NCBI GenBank assembly: GCA_016714045.1
Contig: JADJNY010000005.1
Location: forward strand, 434,001 to 498,000
Source of the DNA: Planctomycetota bacterium
Lineage (GTDB): Bacteria > Planctomycetota > UBA1135 > GCA-002686595
Length of the DNA: 64,000 bases
Reading direction: 5' to 3'
A program made the position numbers and the translations under genes. Shown here piece by piece: positions 7,557-15,938 of this stretch (position 1 is the stretch's first letter; every line of letters begins with the position of its first letter). The notes beneath the pieces are model-generated. The model ran no database searches and was not told the origin of the DNA. It worked only from the letters and a program-made list of their open reading frames with translations.

Positions 7557-8038
7557 GGCTGCTCCTGCGGCATCCACGCGGGCGCGATCACCTCGCCGTC
7601 GAGCCGGATCGACTTCGAGGAGTGGAGGTACGGGAGCGAAGGGGGCGCGGGCTGGAGCGGCGGAAGCAGGAGCGAGTTCTGCACGCGCACCTTCGAGGAC
7701 GGCATGTACCCGTCGAACCCCTCCGGGAGTTGGTACGTCGGGTCGAACGTGGGGGACGCAGGGTGCGCTCTGGTTTCCTCGGCCGAGACGGTGCCCGGGG
7801 GGAGCCCTCCGAGCGTCGCGTCGGGCGTGCGGCCCGATCCCGCCGCTGGCGCTCGCTCGAGGGGCACGACCTCGACCGCAGCGGAAGTCGTCGGTGCGGA
7901 GCTCACTGCGCCGCGCGCGCCGAAGGCGTCGGCTTCGCGCTGCGCGCGGACCACGTAGAGCACTCCGATCGCGAGCGCGAAGAGTACGGCGACGGCACGG
8001 GCCGGGATGATCAGGGCGTTGAACGAGCGAGTCGACAT
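7553..8038 (-). CDS. Hypothetical single-pass membrane protein
   Basis: 161 residues from ATG at 8038; an ATG 21 nt upstream (8059) is an alternative. One transmembrane segment near residues 10-29 (LIIPARAVAVLFALAIGVLY) is followed by a Pro/Ser/Ala-rich, presumably periplasmic, region without recognisable domains. It overlaps the hydroxylase/desaturase gene by 4 nt, so it probably works with it or accompanies it in the membrane. I do not recognise a family. Confidence 0.6.
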   Translation of the reverse strand: MSTRSFNALIIPARAVAVLFALAIGVLYVVRAQREADAFGARGAVSSAPTTSAAVEVVPLERAPAAGSGRTPDATLGGLPPGTVSAEETRAHPASPTFDPTYQLPEGFDGYMPSSKVRVQNSLLLPPLQPAPPSLPYLHSSKSIRLDGEVIAPAWMPQEQP

Positions 8039-8164
8039 GCCCGACCCGGAGCAACCCACGGACCGCGCCGCGAAGCACCCGCGGTTGGCCCCGCGAGCGC
8101 GCTCACCGGATCTCTTTGGGCACGGACGCGCATCCGATCGTGCGGCGCCGCACCCCGCCCGCCG

Positions 8165-8563
8165 TCACTTCTTCGCGCGCAGGTCCGCGAGCAGCTGGTC
8201 GTACACCTTGCGCGCGACCGCGTTGCCGCTGCGCAGGAAGGCGTGGCCGCTGACCTTGACCTCGCTCTTCTTCAAGTCGTAGGTCGAGCACTCGACGGTG
8301 ATCTCGGTCTCCTCGATCTCGGTCGTCGCGCGCCGCCGCGTCTCGTCGATCGAGAGGGGACGCAGGCTGAGGTTCGACAGGGTCACCTTCGCCTGGGCCC
8401 ACGCCGTCGCGCCGTCGACGTCGACCTGCGCGACGTACACGGCGTCGCCGGAGGTCGTCGAGTCGAACGGCAGGTCGCCGTGCGTGCGGCAGCCGACGAC
8501 GAGGCCGCTCGCGGCGAGCGCGAGGGGAGCGAGGAGTGCGATGCGAACGAGATGCGAAGCCAT
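8165..8563 (-). CDS. DUF3568-like small lipoprotein, copy 2
   Basis: 132 residues from ATG at 8563, with Shine-Dalgarno AAGGTG 5 nt upstream. Signal peptide with lipobox VVGC (C25). The mature part shares AWAQAKVTLSNLSLRPLSID, VECSTYDLKKSEVKVS and a closing amphipathic helix with the neighbouring gene (8644-9033), a clear tandem paralogue. The pattern (conserved Y-A-Q, strand pairs, YDLxKSExxVS) resembles small DUF3568-type lipoproteins of unknown role. A much longer reading through the same frame upstream is out of frame with the neighbour and is not real. Confidence 0.75.
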   Translation of the reverse strand: MASHLVRIALLAPLALAASGLVVGCRTHGDLPFDSTTSGDAVYVAQVDVDGATAWAQAKVTLSNLSLRPLSIDETRRRATTEIEETEITVECSTYDLKKSEVKVSGHAFLRSGNAVARKVYDQLLADLRAKK

Positions 8564-8643
8564 GAATTCACCTTCCGATGCGAATCGGAATCGAGTCGAA
8601 ACGAACCGCCCGGCGCGCGGCCGAGCTCGCGAAACGGACCAGC

Positions 8644-9033
8644 TCAGCGCTGGTTGCCCAGATCGGCGACGATCTTGTCGAAGACCATCTTCGCGATCTG
8701 GCCGTTGTTCACCATGTACTTCTTCGCGCTGACCCGGATCTCGCTCTTGTTGAGATCGTAGGTCGAGCACTCGACGGTCACCTTCGCGTCGTCGATCTCG
8801 GCCGTCGCCTTCATCGCCTCGTTGTCGACGGTGATCGGCTTCAGGCTCAGGTTCGAGAGCGTGACCTTGGTCTGGGCCCAGGTCGTGGCGCCGCTCGCGT
8901 TGAGCTGGCCGATGTAGACGGAGTTGTCGTTGGTCTCCTGGAGCAGGAGGCCGCCCGCGACGGCTCCGACGCCGATCGCGCAGGAACCGAGGCACGGAAC
9001 GAGGAACAGAGCAGCAAGGAACGTCTTGCGCAT
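8644..9033 (-). CDS. DUF3568-like small lipoprotein, copy 1
   Basis: 129 residues from ATG at 9033; a start at 9066 would add 11 residues before the basic signal peptide and looks less natural. Lipobox LGSC (C18) predicts an exported lipoprotein. Mature region: VYIGQLNASGATTWAQTKV, NLSLKPITVD, VECSTYDLNKSEIRVSAKK, ending in a helix around IAKMVFDKIVAD. Tandem paralogue of the gene at 8165-8563, with about half of positions identical by eye. It lies just downstream of purQ (29 nt) and may be read through from purLQ. Confidence 0.75.
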   Translation of the reverse strand: MRKTFLAALFLVPCLGSCAIGVGAVAGGLLLQETNDNSVYIGQLNASGATTWAQTKVTLSNLSLKPITVDNEAMKATAEIDDAKVTVECSTYDLNKSEIRVSAKKYMVNNGQIAKMVFDKIVADLGNQR

Positions 9034-9062
9034 GGAGGTCGAAAACAAACTCACGGCGTGGG

Positions 9063-9938
9063 TCACACGGGGACGCCCGCGGCCGCTTCCACCAGTCGGC
9101 GGTAGAACGAGAGCCCCTCACCCTCGTTCCGTTGCGGCAGGCGCGTCCAATGTGGATGGTTCCAGGGGGTCAAGTTGCGCTCGGGGTGCGGCATCAGACC
9201 CAGCACGCGGCCGGTCCGGTCACAGATGCCCGCGATGTCGTACACCGAGCCGTTCGGGTTGTCCGGGTAGGCGCCGCGTGCCGGGCTTCCGTCGACGCGG
9301 ACGTAGCGCAGCACGATCTGCCGGTTCCCGATCAACCGCTGCAAGACCGTCTCGTCCCGCACGACGAAGCGACCTTCGCCGTGCGCGACCGGGACGGGCA
9401 TCCGCTCGCCCGCGGCGAGCCAGGTGCAGGCGCTCGCTTCGGTGCGCAGGTGGACCCAGCGGCACTCGAAGCGGTTCGAGGCGTTGTCGTAGAGCGCGAG
9501 GTTGCGCTCGCTCGCGGCGCGCGCGCCGCTCGTCGCCTTCGGCTGCGTGAGGTCGAGCTCGAAGAGGCCCGACTCGACCAGGATCTGGAAGCCGTTGCAC
9601 ACGCCGAGGACGTAGCCCCCGCGCGCGACGAAGCGCTCCAGATGCGACGCGAGCCCGTGGCGCAGCTCGAGCCCGTACACGCGGCCCGCGGCGATGTCGT
9701 CGCCGTAGCTGAAGCCGCCGGGGAGCACGATCAGCGAGAACGCGTCGAGCCGCGCGGGCTCGGCGATCAGTCGCTTCAGGTGCATCACGGTCACTGACGC
9801 GCCGCTTTGCTCGAGCGCGAGCACGGTCTCCCGGTCGCAGTTCGTCCCCGCGGTGCGCAGGACGAGCGCGTTGGGCTTCGTGTTCGTGTTCGTGGACATC
9901 GGCGCGCGATTCGACACGGATGTGGTGCTCGAGCTCAT
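9063..9938 (-). CDS. purQ: FGAM synthase glutaminase subunit PurQ
   Basis: 291 residues. The ATG (9938-9936) overlaps the purL TGA as ATGA; a second ATG 39 nt downstream is also possible. Class I glutamine amidotransferase: oxyanion region VLPGGFSYGDDIAAG (71-85), nucleophile C114 in GVCNGFQIL, and the His-Glu of MPHPERN near the C-terminus. It releases ammonia from glutamine and feeds it to PurL for the FGAR to FGAM step of purine synthesis. At about 270-290 residues it is longer than the 227-residue Bacillus form, with an insertion around the ALYDNASNRFECRWV strand seen in larger PurQ forms. Confidence 0.95.
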   Translation of the reverse strand: MSSSTTSVSNRAPMSTNTNTKPNALVLRTAGTNCDRETVLALEQSGASVTVMHLKRLIAEPARLDAFSLIVLPGGFSYGDDIAAGRVYGLELRHGLASHLERFVARGGYVLGVCNGFQILVESGLFELDLTQPKATSGARAASERNLALYDNASNRFECRWVHLRTEASACTWLAAGERMPVPVAHGEGRFVVRDETVLQRLIGNRQIVLRYVRVDGSPARGAYPDNPNGSVYDIAGICDRTGRVLGLMPHPERNLTPWNHPHWTRLPQRNEGEGLSFYRRLVEAAAGVPV

Positions 9939-12910
9939 CCTTGGAAACCTCCGCGGTGGGCGCGACGCAACTCCTCGACGTCGAGTTCGACGATCGGGAC
10001 TGGACCACCGGAACGGATGACGAGCCGCGCGGAGTCCCGCACCGTGCCGACGCGCGTCACGGACAGACCTCGCACGAGCTCCTCGAACCGATTCGCCGAC
10101 CCCTCCGCGACCTCGACGAGGAAACGTGTCGAGCTCTCTGCATACAACTTCACGGAGTCGGGATCCAAGCCCGCGCGGGGATTTTCGGTGGCTCCGACCG
10201 CGCGCTCGATCCCGATCGGCGCGAGGTCGAGCTCGAGCCCGAGCGTCCCCGCGAACGCCATCTCCGCCGCGGCGACGGCGAGCCCGCCCTCGGAGAGGTC
10301 GTGGCACGCGAGCACGGTCCCAGCGGCGATCGCCCGGTGGAGCGCGCGCAGGACCTGCGGCGCCTCGGCGAGGTCGGGGCGCGGCGCGCGGCCGCCCGCG
10401 AGCCCGAGGAGCCCGAGGTAGTGCGACCCGCCGAGCTCGACGCGTGTGCGTCCGACGAGGTAGACGCGCGAGCCCGCGCGCTTCAGGTCCATGCTGACGC
10501 AGCGCGCGACGTCCGGGACGTTCGCCATCGCCGTGATCAGCAGGGTGGGGGGGATCGCGAGCGTCGTGTCGCCGACGCGGTACTCGTTGTTCAGGCTGTC
10601 CTTCCCGGAGACGAACGGCGTCCCGTACGCGAGCGCGGCGCGCTTGCAGCCCTTCGAGGCGAGCACGAGCGCCCCGAGCCGGTCCTCCTTGTCGCAGTTG
10701 CCCCACGAGAAGTTGTCGAGGATCGCCGTGCGGTCGGGATCGCCGCCGACGGCGACGACGTTGCGCAGGGCTTCGTCGATCACCGCCTCGGCCATCGCGC
10801 CGGGGTCGAGCTCGCCGTAGCGCGGCGACGCGCCGCAGCCGATCGCGACGCCCTTGCGCGACGTGGCGAGCGGCTGGAGCACCGTTGCGTCGCCCGGCCC
10901 ATCCATCTGGACGCCGACGAAGGGCTTCAGGACGGACATGCCCTGCACCTCGTGGTCGTACTGGCGCACGATCCACTCCTTGCTCGCGATGTCGGGCGCC
11001 GAGAGCAGCGCGAGCAGCGTCGCGGCGTGGCTCTTCGGCGCGGGACAGCCGGGGTCGGCGTGCTGCGGAGCCTTCCACGCAGCCTTGCGGACGGGCTTGG
11101 GCGTGCCCTCGTGGAGGAAGCGCATGTCGAGGTCGGCGACGCACTCGCCCGCGGAGCGGATCACGAGGCGTCCCGTGCCCGTGAACGTCCCGATCACGGT
11201 CGCCTCGACGTCCTCCTGGTCGAAGAGGGCCAGAAGCTCCTTCACGTGCTCCTGCGGGACCGCGAGCACCATGCGCTCCTGCGCCTCGCTGATCCAGATC
11301 TCCTCCGGCTGGAGGCCGGGGTACTTCAGCGGGACCTGTTCGAGCTCGACTTCGGCGCCCGTGTGCTCGCCCATCTCGCCGACGGCGGAGGATAGACCGC
11401 CCGCGCCGCAGTCCGTGATCGCGCGGTAGAGCTGCTTGTCGCGCGCCTGCAGCAGCGCGTCGAGCACGCGCTTCTCGGTGATCGCGTCGCCGATCTGCAC
11501 CGCGGCGGAGGAGACCGTTTCCGAGTCCTCCGACAGCTCGATCGACGAGAACGTCGCGCCGTGGATGCCGTCGCGCCCCGTGCGGCCGCCCGCGACGACG
11601 ATCGCGTCGCCCGGCTTCACTTCCTTCGTCGCCGCCCAGTGCGGCATGAGGCCGATCGTGCCGCAGTAGACGAGCGGGTTCGTCGTGTACGCCGGGTGGA
11701 ACCACACGCCGCCGTTCACGGTCGGGATGCCCATGCGGTTCCCGTAGTCGCGCACCCCGGCGACGACGCCGCGCAGGATGCGACGCGGGTGCATGGCACC
11801 CTTGGGCACGTCCTCGCGCGCGAGATCCGGCGGCCCGACGAAGAAGCAGTCCGTGTTCGCGATCGGCTTCGCGCCGAGGCCGACGCCGAGCACGTCGCGG
11901 ATCACGCCGCCCGCGCCGGTGCCCGCGCCGCCGTACGGATCGATCGCGCTCGGGTGGTTGTGCGTCTCGACCTTGATGCAGAGGTCGAAGCCCTGGTCGA
12001 ACTCGACGACGCCCGCGTTGTCGTGGAAGACGCTGACGCACCAGGGCTTCGCGAGCTCGAGCGTCGCGGCCTTGATCGTCTGCTTGAGCAGGTTCTCGAT
12101 GCGCTCGCCGTCCATCTCGACGACGCCGGTGACGGTCTTGTGCTTGCAGTGCTCGCTCCACGTCTGCGCGAGCGTCTCGAGCTCCGCTGTCGTCGGCGCG
12201 CGCTTCTGCGCGCGGTAGTGGGCCTGGATCGCGCGCATCTCGACCAAGTTCAGGGAGAGCGCGCCCTCGCGGCTGATCGCGAGCAGGCGCTCGTCGCCTC
12301 GAGTCGCACAACGGCACGGCACCACACCGTGGCGGGGGCGCGCGGCGGGCCGCGTGAAGGCGAGGCCCTCTTCCTCGATCGAGAGGTCCTCGATCGTCTC
12401 GTTCGCGAGCACGCGCCGGCCGATCTCGGCCAGCGTTTCGCGCGCGAGGCGCTCCGTCCCGACGAGCTCCCACGCGCGGAACGTCGTCACGAGGAAGTCG
12501 TCCGCGCGCGCGTCCGGCGCGAGGCCGGTGCGGTGGAGCGCGCGGCGCACCGTCAGCGCGATCGGGTCCATCACGCCGGGCTTTTTCGCGACGAGTACGC
12601 GCTGCACGCGGGCGTCCGTGCGCTCGGGCGCCGTCTTCGGTGCGACGATGCGCGGCAGGTCGAGCACGGGATCGGCGAAGAGTTCGCGCACGATCGCGTC
12701 GACGGCCGCGCGCGTGAGCGTCGCGGGCAGGAGGAACCCGCGCCCGGCGCGCGCGCGCTCGAGCTTCGCCGCGCCGAGCTCGCGCACCGCGGCGAGGAGG
12801 TGGTTCCCCTCGGGGTCGTCGATGCCGTCCTTGCGGAAGACCTCGACGCGCCAGGCGTCGGGCAGGGTCGTGGAGCGGGTCGAGGACGAGGAGAGCGCGG
12901 TGGCGGCCAT
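9935..12910 (-). CDS. purL: Phosphoribosylformylglycinamidine synthase PurL with PurS-like N-terminal domain
   Basis: 991 residues, well above the roughly 740 of small-type PurL. Residues about 15-85 (WRVEVFRKDGIDDPEGNHLL) resemble PurS, and no separate purS is seen, so the PurS and PurL parts appear fused while the PurQ glutaminase remains separate. The catalytic part carries WSEHCKHKTVTG, the glycine-rich GGAGTGAGGVIRDVLG and DCGAGGLSSAVGEM of the first AIRS-like half, and HDLSEGGLAVAAAEM of the second. It makes FGAM from FGAR, ATP and PurQ-derived ammonia. Transcribed with purQ, which overlaps by 4 nt. Confidence 0.95.
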   Translation of the reverse strand: MAATALSSSSTRSTTLPDAWRVEVFRKDGIDDPEGNHLLAAVRELGAAKLERARAGRGFLLPATLTRAAVDAIVRELFADPVLDLPRIVAPKTAPERTDARVQRVLVAKKPGVMDPIALTVRRALHRTGLAPDARADDFLVTTFRAWELVGTERLARETLAEIGRRVLANETIEDLSIEEEGLAFTRPAARPRHGVVPCRCATRGDERLLAISREGALSLNLVEMRAIQAHYRAQKRAPTTAELETLAQTWSEHCKHKTVTGVVEMDGERIENLLKQTIKAATLELAKPWCVSVFHDNAGVVEFDQGFDLCIKVETHNHPSAIDPYGGAGTGAGGVIRDVLGVGLGAKPIANTDCFFVGPPDLAREDVPKGAMHPRRILRGVVAGVRDYGNRMGIPTVNGGVWFHPAYTTNPLVYCGTIGLMPHWAATKEVKPGDAIVVAGGRTGRDGIHGATFSSIELSEDSETVSSAAVQIGDAITEKRVLDALLQARDKQLYRAITDCGAGGLSSAVGEMGEHTGAEVELEQVPLKYPGLQPEEIWISEAQERMVLAVPQEHVKELLALFDQEDVEATVIGTFTGTGRLVIRSAGECVADLDMRFLHEGTPKPVRKAAWKAPQHADPGCPAPKSHAATLLALLSAPDIASKEWIVRQYDHEVQGMSVLKPFVGVQMDGPGDATVLQPLATSRKGVAIGCGASPRYGELDPGAMAEAVIDEALRNVVAVGGDPDRTAILDNFSWGNCDKEDRLGALVLASKGCKRAALAYGTPFVSGKDSLNNEYRVGDTTLAIPPTLLITAMANVPDVARCVSMDLKRAGSRVYLVGRTRVELGGSHYLGLLGLAGGRAPRPDLAEAPQVLRALHRAIAAGTVLACHDLSEGGLAVAAAEMAFAGTLGLELDLAPIGIERAVGATENPRAGLDPDSVKLYAESSTRFLVEVAEGSANRFEELVRGLSVTRVGTVRDSARLVIRSGGPVPIVELDVEELRRAHRGGFQG

Positions 12911-13212
12911 GGGGTCTCTCGAGCGGTTGCCGAGGGGCGGAGAAGCGCGGGATTCTAGCGGCGGAAGGGCCTCGGCCCAACGGGTTCCGAGCGCGCGCCG
13001 CCGTCCGGGTGGAGCGCGCGTCCGCGCCTCCGAGGGCGCCCGCGGAGCCGAGCCCGGTGCCGTGGCGCTCGCTGAGGGCGGCTTGCGCCCGGCGCCGACC
13101 GCGGCTGGGCTCGTTCGTCCGCACGGGGGCCGCGCGCGTGCGCACGATCGCGCCTGTTCGCGCGCGCGGACGCCCGCTACCCTCTGCGCGTCCCGACCGA
13201 AGGAGACCCGAC
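12911..13212. other. Divergent intergenic region purL / accA
   Basis: About 300 nt of very GC-rich sequence that must contain the purL promoter (minus) and accA promoter (plus). I see no clear promoter hexamers, gene or repeat in it. The Shine-Dalgarno AAGGAG for accA ends at 13204. Confidence 0.5.
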
Positions 13213-14217
13213 TTGGCCGACACCTCGCGCCCCAGGAACGACACGACCTCCGCCGGCATGGCCTTCGAGCGCCCGATCAAGGAGCTCGAGGCCCAGCTCT
13301 CGGAGCTCGAAGCCCTCTCGACGCGCACGAACCTCGACCTCGCCGGCGAGATCCGCGCGCTGAAGGAGCGCCTGCAGGAGGAGATCCAGAAGACCTACTC
13401 CGACCTCTCGCCCTGGGAGCGCGTCAGCGTCGCCCGCCACACGGACCGCCCGGTCGCGTCCGACTACATCGAGAAGCTCTGCGACGACTTCTTCGAGCTC
13501 CACGGCGACAAGGTCTTCGGGGACGACAAGGCGATCGTCACGGGCCTCGCCCGCATGGGCGAGCGCCGCTTCCTGCTCGTGGCGCACCGGAAGGGCCGGA
13601 CGACCAAGGAGCGCATGGCGTACAACTTCGGGTGCGCGCACCCGGAGGGCTACCGCAAGGCGCTGCGCAAGATGCGTCTCGCCGAGAAGCTCGGCCTCCC
13701 GATCGTCACCTTGATCAACACGCCCGGCGCCTACCCCGGCATCGGCGCGGAGGAGCGCGGCCAGGCGACCGCGATCGCCGAGAACATCCTCGGCATGTTC
13801 TCCCTGCGCGTCCCCATCCTCGTCATCGTCATCGGCGAGGGCGGCTCCGGGGGCGCGCTCGGGATCGGCGTCGGCGACCGGGTCTTCATGCTCGAGCACG
13901 CCTACTACTCGGTGATCTCGCCCGAGGGGTGCGCCGCGATCCTGTGGAAGGACGGCGAGCGCTCCCCCGACGCCGCCCAGGCGCTGAAGCTGACCGCCCC
14001 CGACCTGCTCCAACTCGGCCTGATCGACGGCGTGATCCAGGAGCCTCCCGGGGGGGCGCACCGGAATCCCCAGGTCGCGCTCGACAACGTCCGCCGGACC
14101 ATCTTGGAGGAGCTCGCGGCCCTGGAACGCCTTTCCGTCGCGGACCTGCTCGCGCGTCGGCGGGCGAAGTTCCGGCACGTCGGGGAGATCCCCGGGCGGT
14201 TCCCGCGCCTGGACTGA
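13213..14217 (+). CDS. accA: Acetyl-CoA carboxylase carboxyltransferase subunit alpha
   Basis: 334 residues if started at TTG 13213, which has AAGGAG 7-8 nt upstream; ATG at 13258 would give 319 residues, the E. coli length, but has no visible ribosome site. AccA with AccD moves the carboxyl from biotin-AccB to acetyl-CoA, forming malonyl-CoA for fatty acid synthesis. Family marks: N-terminal FERPIKELE coiled coil, DDKAIVTGLARM, TKERMAYNFGCAHPEGYRKA, INTPGAYPGIGAEERGQ, IGEGGSGGALGIGVGD (oxyanion glycines), YSVISPEGCAAILWKD and EPPGGAHRNP. accD is not in the window. Confidence 0.95.
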   Translation: MADTSRPRNDTTSAGMAFERPIKELEAQLSELEALSTRTNLDLAGEIRALKERLQEEIQKTYSDLSPWERVSVARHTDRPVASDYIEKLCDDFFELHGDKVFGDDKAIVTGLARMGERRFLLVAHRKGRTTKERMAYNFGCAHPEGYRKALRKMRLAEKLGLPIVTLINTPGAYPGIGAEERGQATAIAENILGMFSLRVPILVIVIGEGGSGGALGIGVGDRVFMLEHAYYSVISPEGCAAILWKDGERSPDAAQALKLTAPDLLQLGLIDGVIQEPPGGAHRNPQVALDNVRRTILEELAALERLSVADLLARRRAKFRHVGEIPGRFPRLD

Positions 14218-14405
14218 GGACTCGCTCCAACGCCGGCGGGGCGGGCCCGTAGGTCCGCGCGGCCTCGAACGAGGCCCTCCTCATGCGCTCCTCGCGTGAT
14301 TCCGCCGTGCTCCGCGACTCGATCGATCCCCCCGGCTCGACTCGCTCCTCGTCCTACGCTCCGCCGCAAGGCGCTGGGTACACTCGGGGACGCAGGGACG
14401 TCGGC

Positions 14406-15155
14406 ATGGGACTCGACCAGGAACGCGGCGCGCCGGACGAGGCGCGGGGGAAGGCTCGGGCGCGCGCGTTCGACGAACAGCTCTCGGCCGACGCGCTGCG
14501 CGAGCGCGAGCTCGACCACGACCTGATCCGCCGCGCGCAGCAGGGCGAGGAGTTCGCCTTCTCGGAGCTCGTCCGCCGGCACCAGCAGCGCGCCTGGCGC
14601 GTCGCCCGCAACCTCGTGCCGAGCGACGAGGACGCCCAGGACCTGGCGCAGGAGGCCTTCCTCCGCGTCTTCCGCAACCTCGCGAGCTTCGACTTCGAGC
14701 ACGACTTCACGACGTGGCTCTACCGCATCGTGACGAACCTCGCGATCGACCACCTCCGCAAGCGACGCCCCGTGCAGAGCACGACCGTGCGCGACGACGC
14801 GGACGAGACGAGCGAGCTCGAGCTGGTCGACGCGCGCGTCGAGCGCCCGTCGGACGGACTCGAGCGCGCCGAGCTCGCGCAGGACGTGCGCGACGTGCTC
14901 GCGACGCTCGCGCCGCACTTCCAGTCCGTGCTCGTGCTGCGCGAGATCGAGGGGTTGCCCTGCAACGAGATCGCGAAGATCGTCGGCGCGACCCACGTGA
15001 CCGTTCGCTGGCGCCTGCACCGCGGGCGCAAGCTGTTCCAGGAGGAGTGGGAGCGACGCGCGCGTTGGACCGACCAGACCGGCGGCAGCACGTACGGCGC
15101 CGAGACCGTGGACGAAGACCGCGACGACGAACCCTCCGAAAGGGACGAGGGTTGA
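14406..15155 (+). CDS. ECF-type RNA polymerase sigma factor
   Basis: 249 residues from ATG at 14406; frame-open sequence upstream to 14283 lacks conserved features. Sigma-2 region about 60-130: FSELVRRHQQRAWRVARNLV, DLAQEAFLRVFRNLASF, TWLYRIVTNLAIDHLRKR. Sigma-4 region about 165-220: LATLAPHFQSVLVLREIEGL, then the helix-turn-helix EIAKIVGATHVTVRWRLHRGR. It directs RNA polymerase to a specific regulon. The start of the cognate anti-sigma gene lies 2 nt after its stop (or overlaps it as TTGA), so the pair is coupled. A charged C-terminal tail of about 25 residues extends past sigma-4. Confidence 0.93.
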   Translation: MGLDQERGAPDEARGKARARAFDEQLSADALRERELDHDLIRRAQQGEEFAFSELVRRHQQRAWRVARNLVPSDEDAQDLAQEAFLRVFRNLASFDFEHDFTTWLYRIVTNLAIDHLRKRRPVQSTTVRDDADETSELELVDARVERPSDGLERAELAQDVRDVLATLAPHFQSVLVLREIEGLPCNEIAKIVGATHVTVRWRLHRGRKLFQEEWERRARWTDQTGGSTYGAETVDEDRDDEPSERDEG

Positions 15156-15157
15156 CC

Positions 15158-15814
15158 ATGGACCGCAACGCTGAACTCTGCTCTCGGTTCGAAAACGACC
15201 TGCCGCTCTACGTCGGTGGGGAGCTCGACCCGACCACCGCGCGCGACCTCGCGCGCCACCTCGAAGGCTGCCCGGCCTGTCGCGACCTCGAGCGCCGCTC
15301 GCGCGCCGCGCACCAGAGCCTCGTCGGCGAGCTCACGGCCGTCGCGGGCGACTCTGGACCCGACTTGTGGCCCGGACTGCGGGCGCAACTCGTGCGAGAG
15401 GGCCTGATCCAACCCGTCGCCGCAGCGCCGGTCGTCGCGTCGCCCCGCCGCGCCGTGTCGCCCCGCCGCGCCGTGTCGCCCCGCCGCGCCGTGTCGAGCG
15501 GTTGGTGGCTCGCCGCCGCCGCCGTGCTCGCGCTATTCGGCGCCTGGGCCGCGCGCAACTGGATGCAGTCTGCGGGCCACTCGGGGGCGGACTCCGGCCT
15601 CGTCGACAGCGGCGAGCGCGGCCGCCGGTCGCAGCCGATCGTCGCGCAGCCCGTCTCCGACGGGCGGCTGCGGCAGCTCAGCGAGAGCGAGCCGTCCCTG
15701 CAGGACGGGGCCGCGACGCTGGGCGCGGGCGAGGAGCTGAACCCGCTCCTCCTGCCCCGCGGCGCGCACCGCGACACCCCCGCTGGTTTGATCCAGGTCC
15801 GCCCAGGCTGGTGA
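15158..15814 (+). CDS. Membrane anti-sigma factor with zinc-finger (ZAS-like) domain
   Basis: 218 residues from ATG at 15158 (a TTG at 15152 would overlap the sigma stop). N-terminal anti-sigma domain has HLEGCPAC with H34, C38 and C41, the HxxxCxxC zinc motif that clamps ECF sigma factors. Residues 95-112 are SPRRAV three times in tandem, directly before the single transmembrane helix (about 114-131, GWWLAAAAVLALFGAWAA). The C-terminal 85 residues would be periplasmic and have no recognisable domain. Loss of the protein by regulated proteolysis would free the sigma factor; the stimulus is unknown. The secreted PDZ protein downstream may be part of the same response. Confidence 0.88.
   Translation: MDRNAELCSRFENDLPLYVGGELDPTTARDLARHLEGCPACRDLERRSRAAHQSLVGELTAVAGDSGPDLWPGLRAQLVREGLIQPVAAAPVVASPRRAVSPRRAVSPRRAVSSGWWLAAAAVLALFGAWAARNWMQSAGHSGADSGLVDSGERGRRSQPIVAQPVSDGRLRQLSESEPSLQDGAATLGAGEELNPLLLPRGAHRDTPAGLIQVRPGW
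15440..15493 (+). repeat. Three exact 18-bp tandem repeats inside the anti-sigma gene
   Basis: Unit tcgccccgccgcgccgtg, three perfect copies, each encoding SPRRAV immediately N-terminal to the membrane helix. An in-frame minisatellite that could vary in copy number. Confidence 0.9.
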
Positions 15815-15938
15815 TCCCCGCCCCGGTGCGCGGCGCGTCGAGGCGTCCGCGCGCTCGTCGAATCCGGCGCGGCGCCGAACGCGCCGCGCCGTGTCCAACA
15901 CGAAGACAGCGAGCGAGGCGCTCGCGAGGTGTGCCGTG

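Noticed and set aside
8165..9121. A single 318-residue protein spanning both small lipoproteins
   Set aside because: Only the last 132 codons are homologous; the first copy is encoded in another frame with its own signal peptide.
9063..13328. A 1421-codon minus-strand open frame across purL and purQ
   Set aside because: It is in frame with purQ only at its end; over purL it is an Arg/Ala/Pro-rich shadow frame. High GC makes stops rare, so length alone proves nothing.
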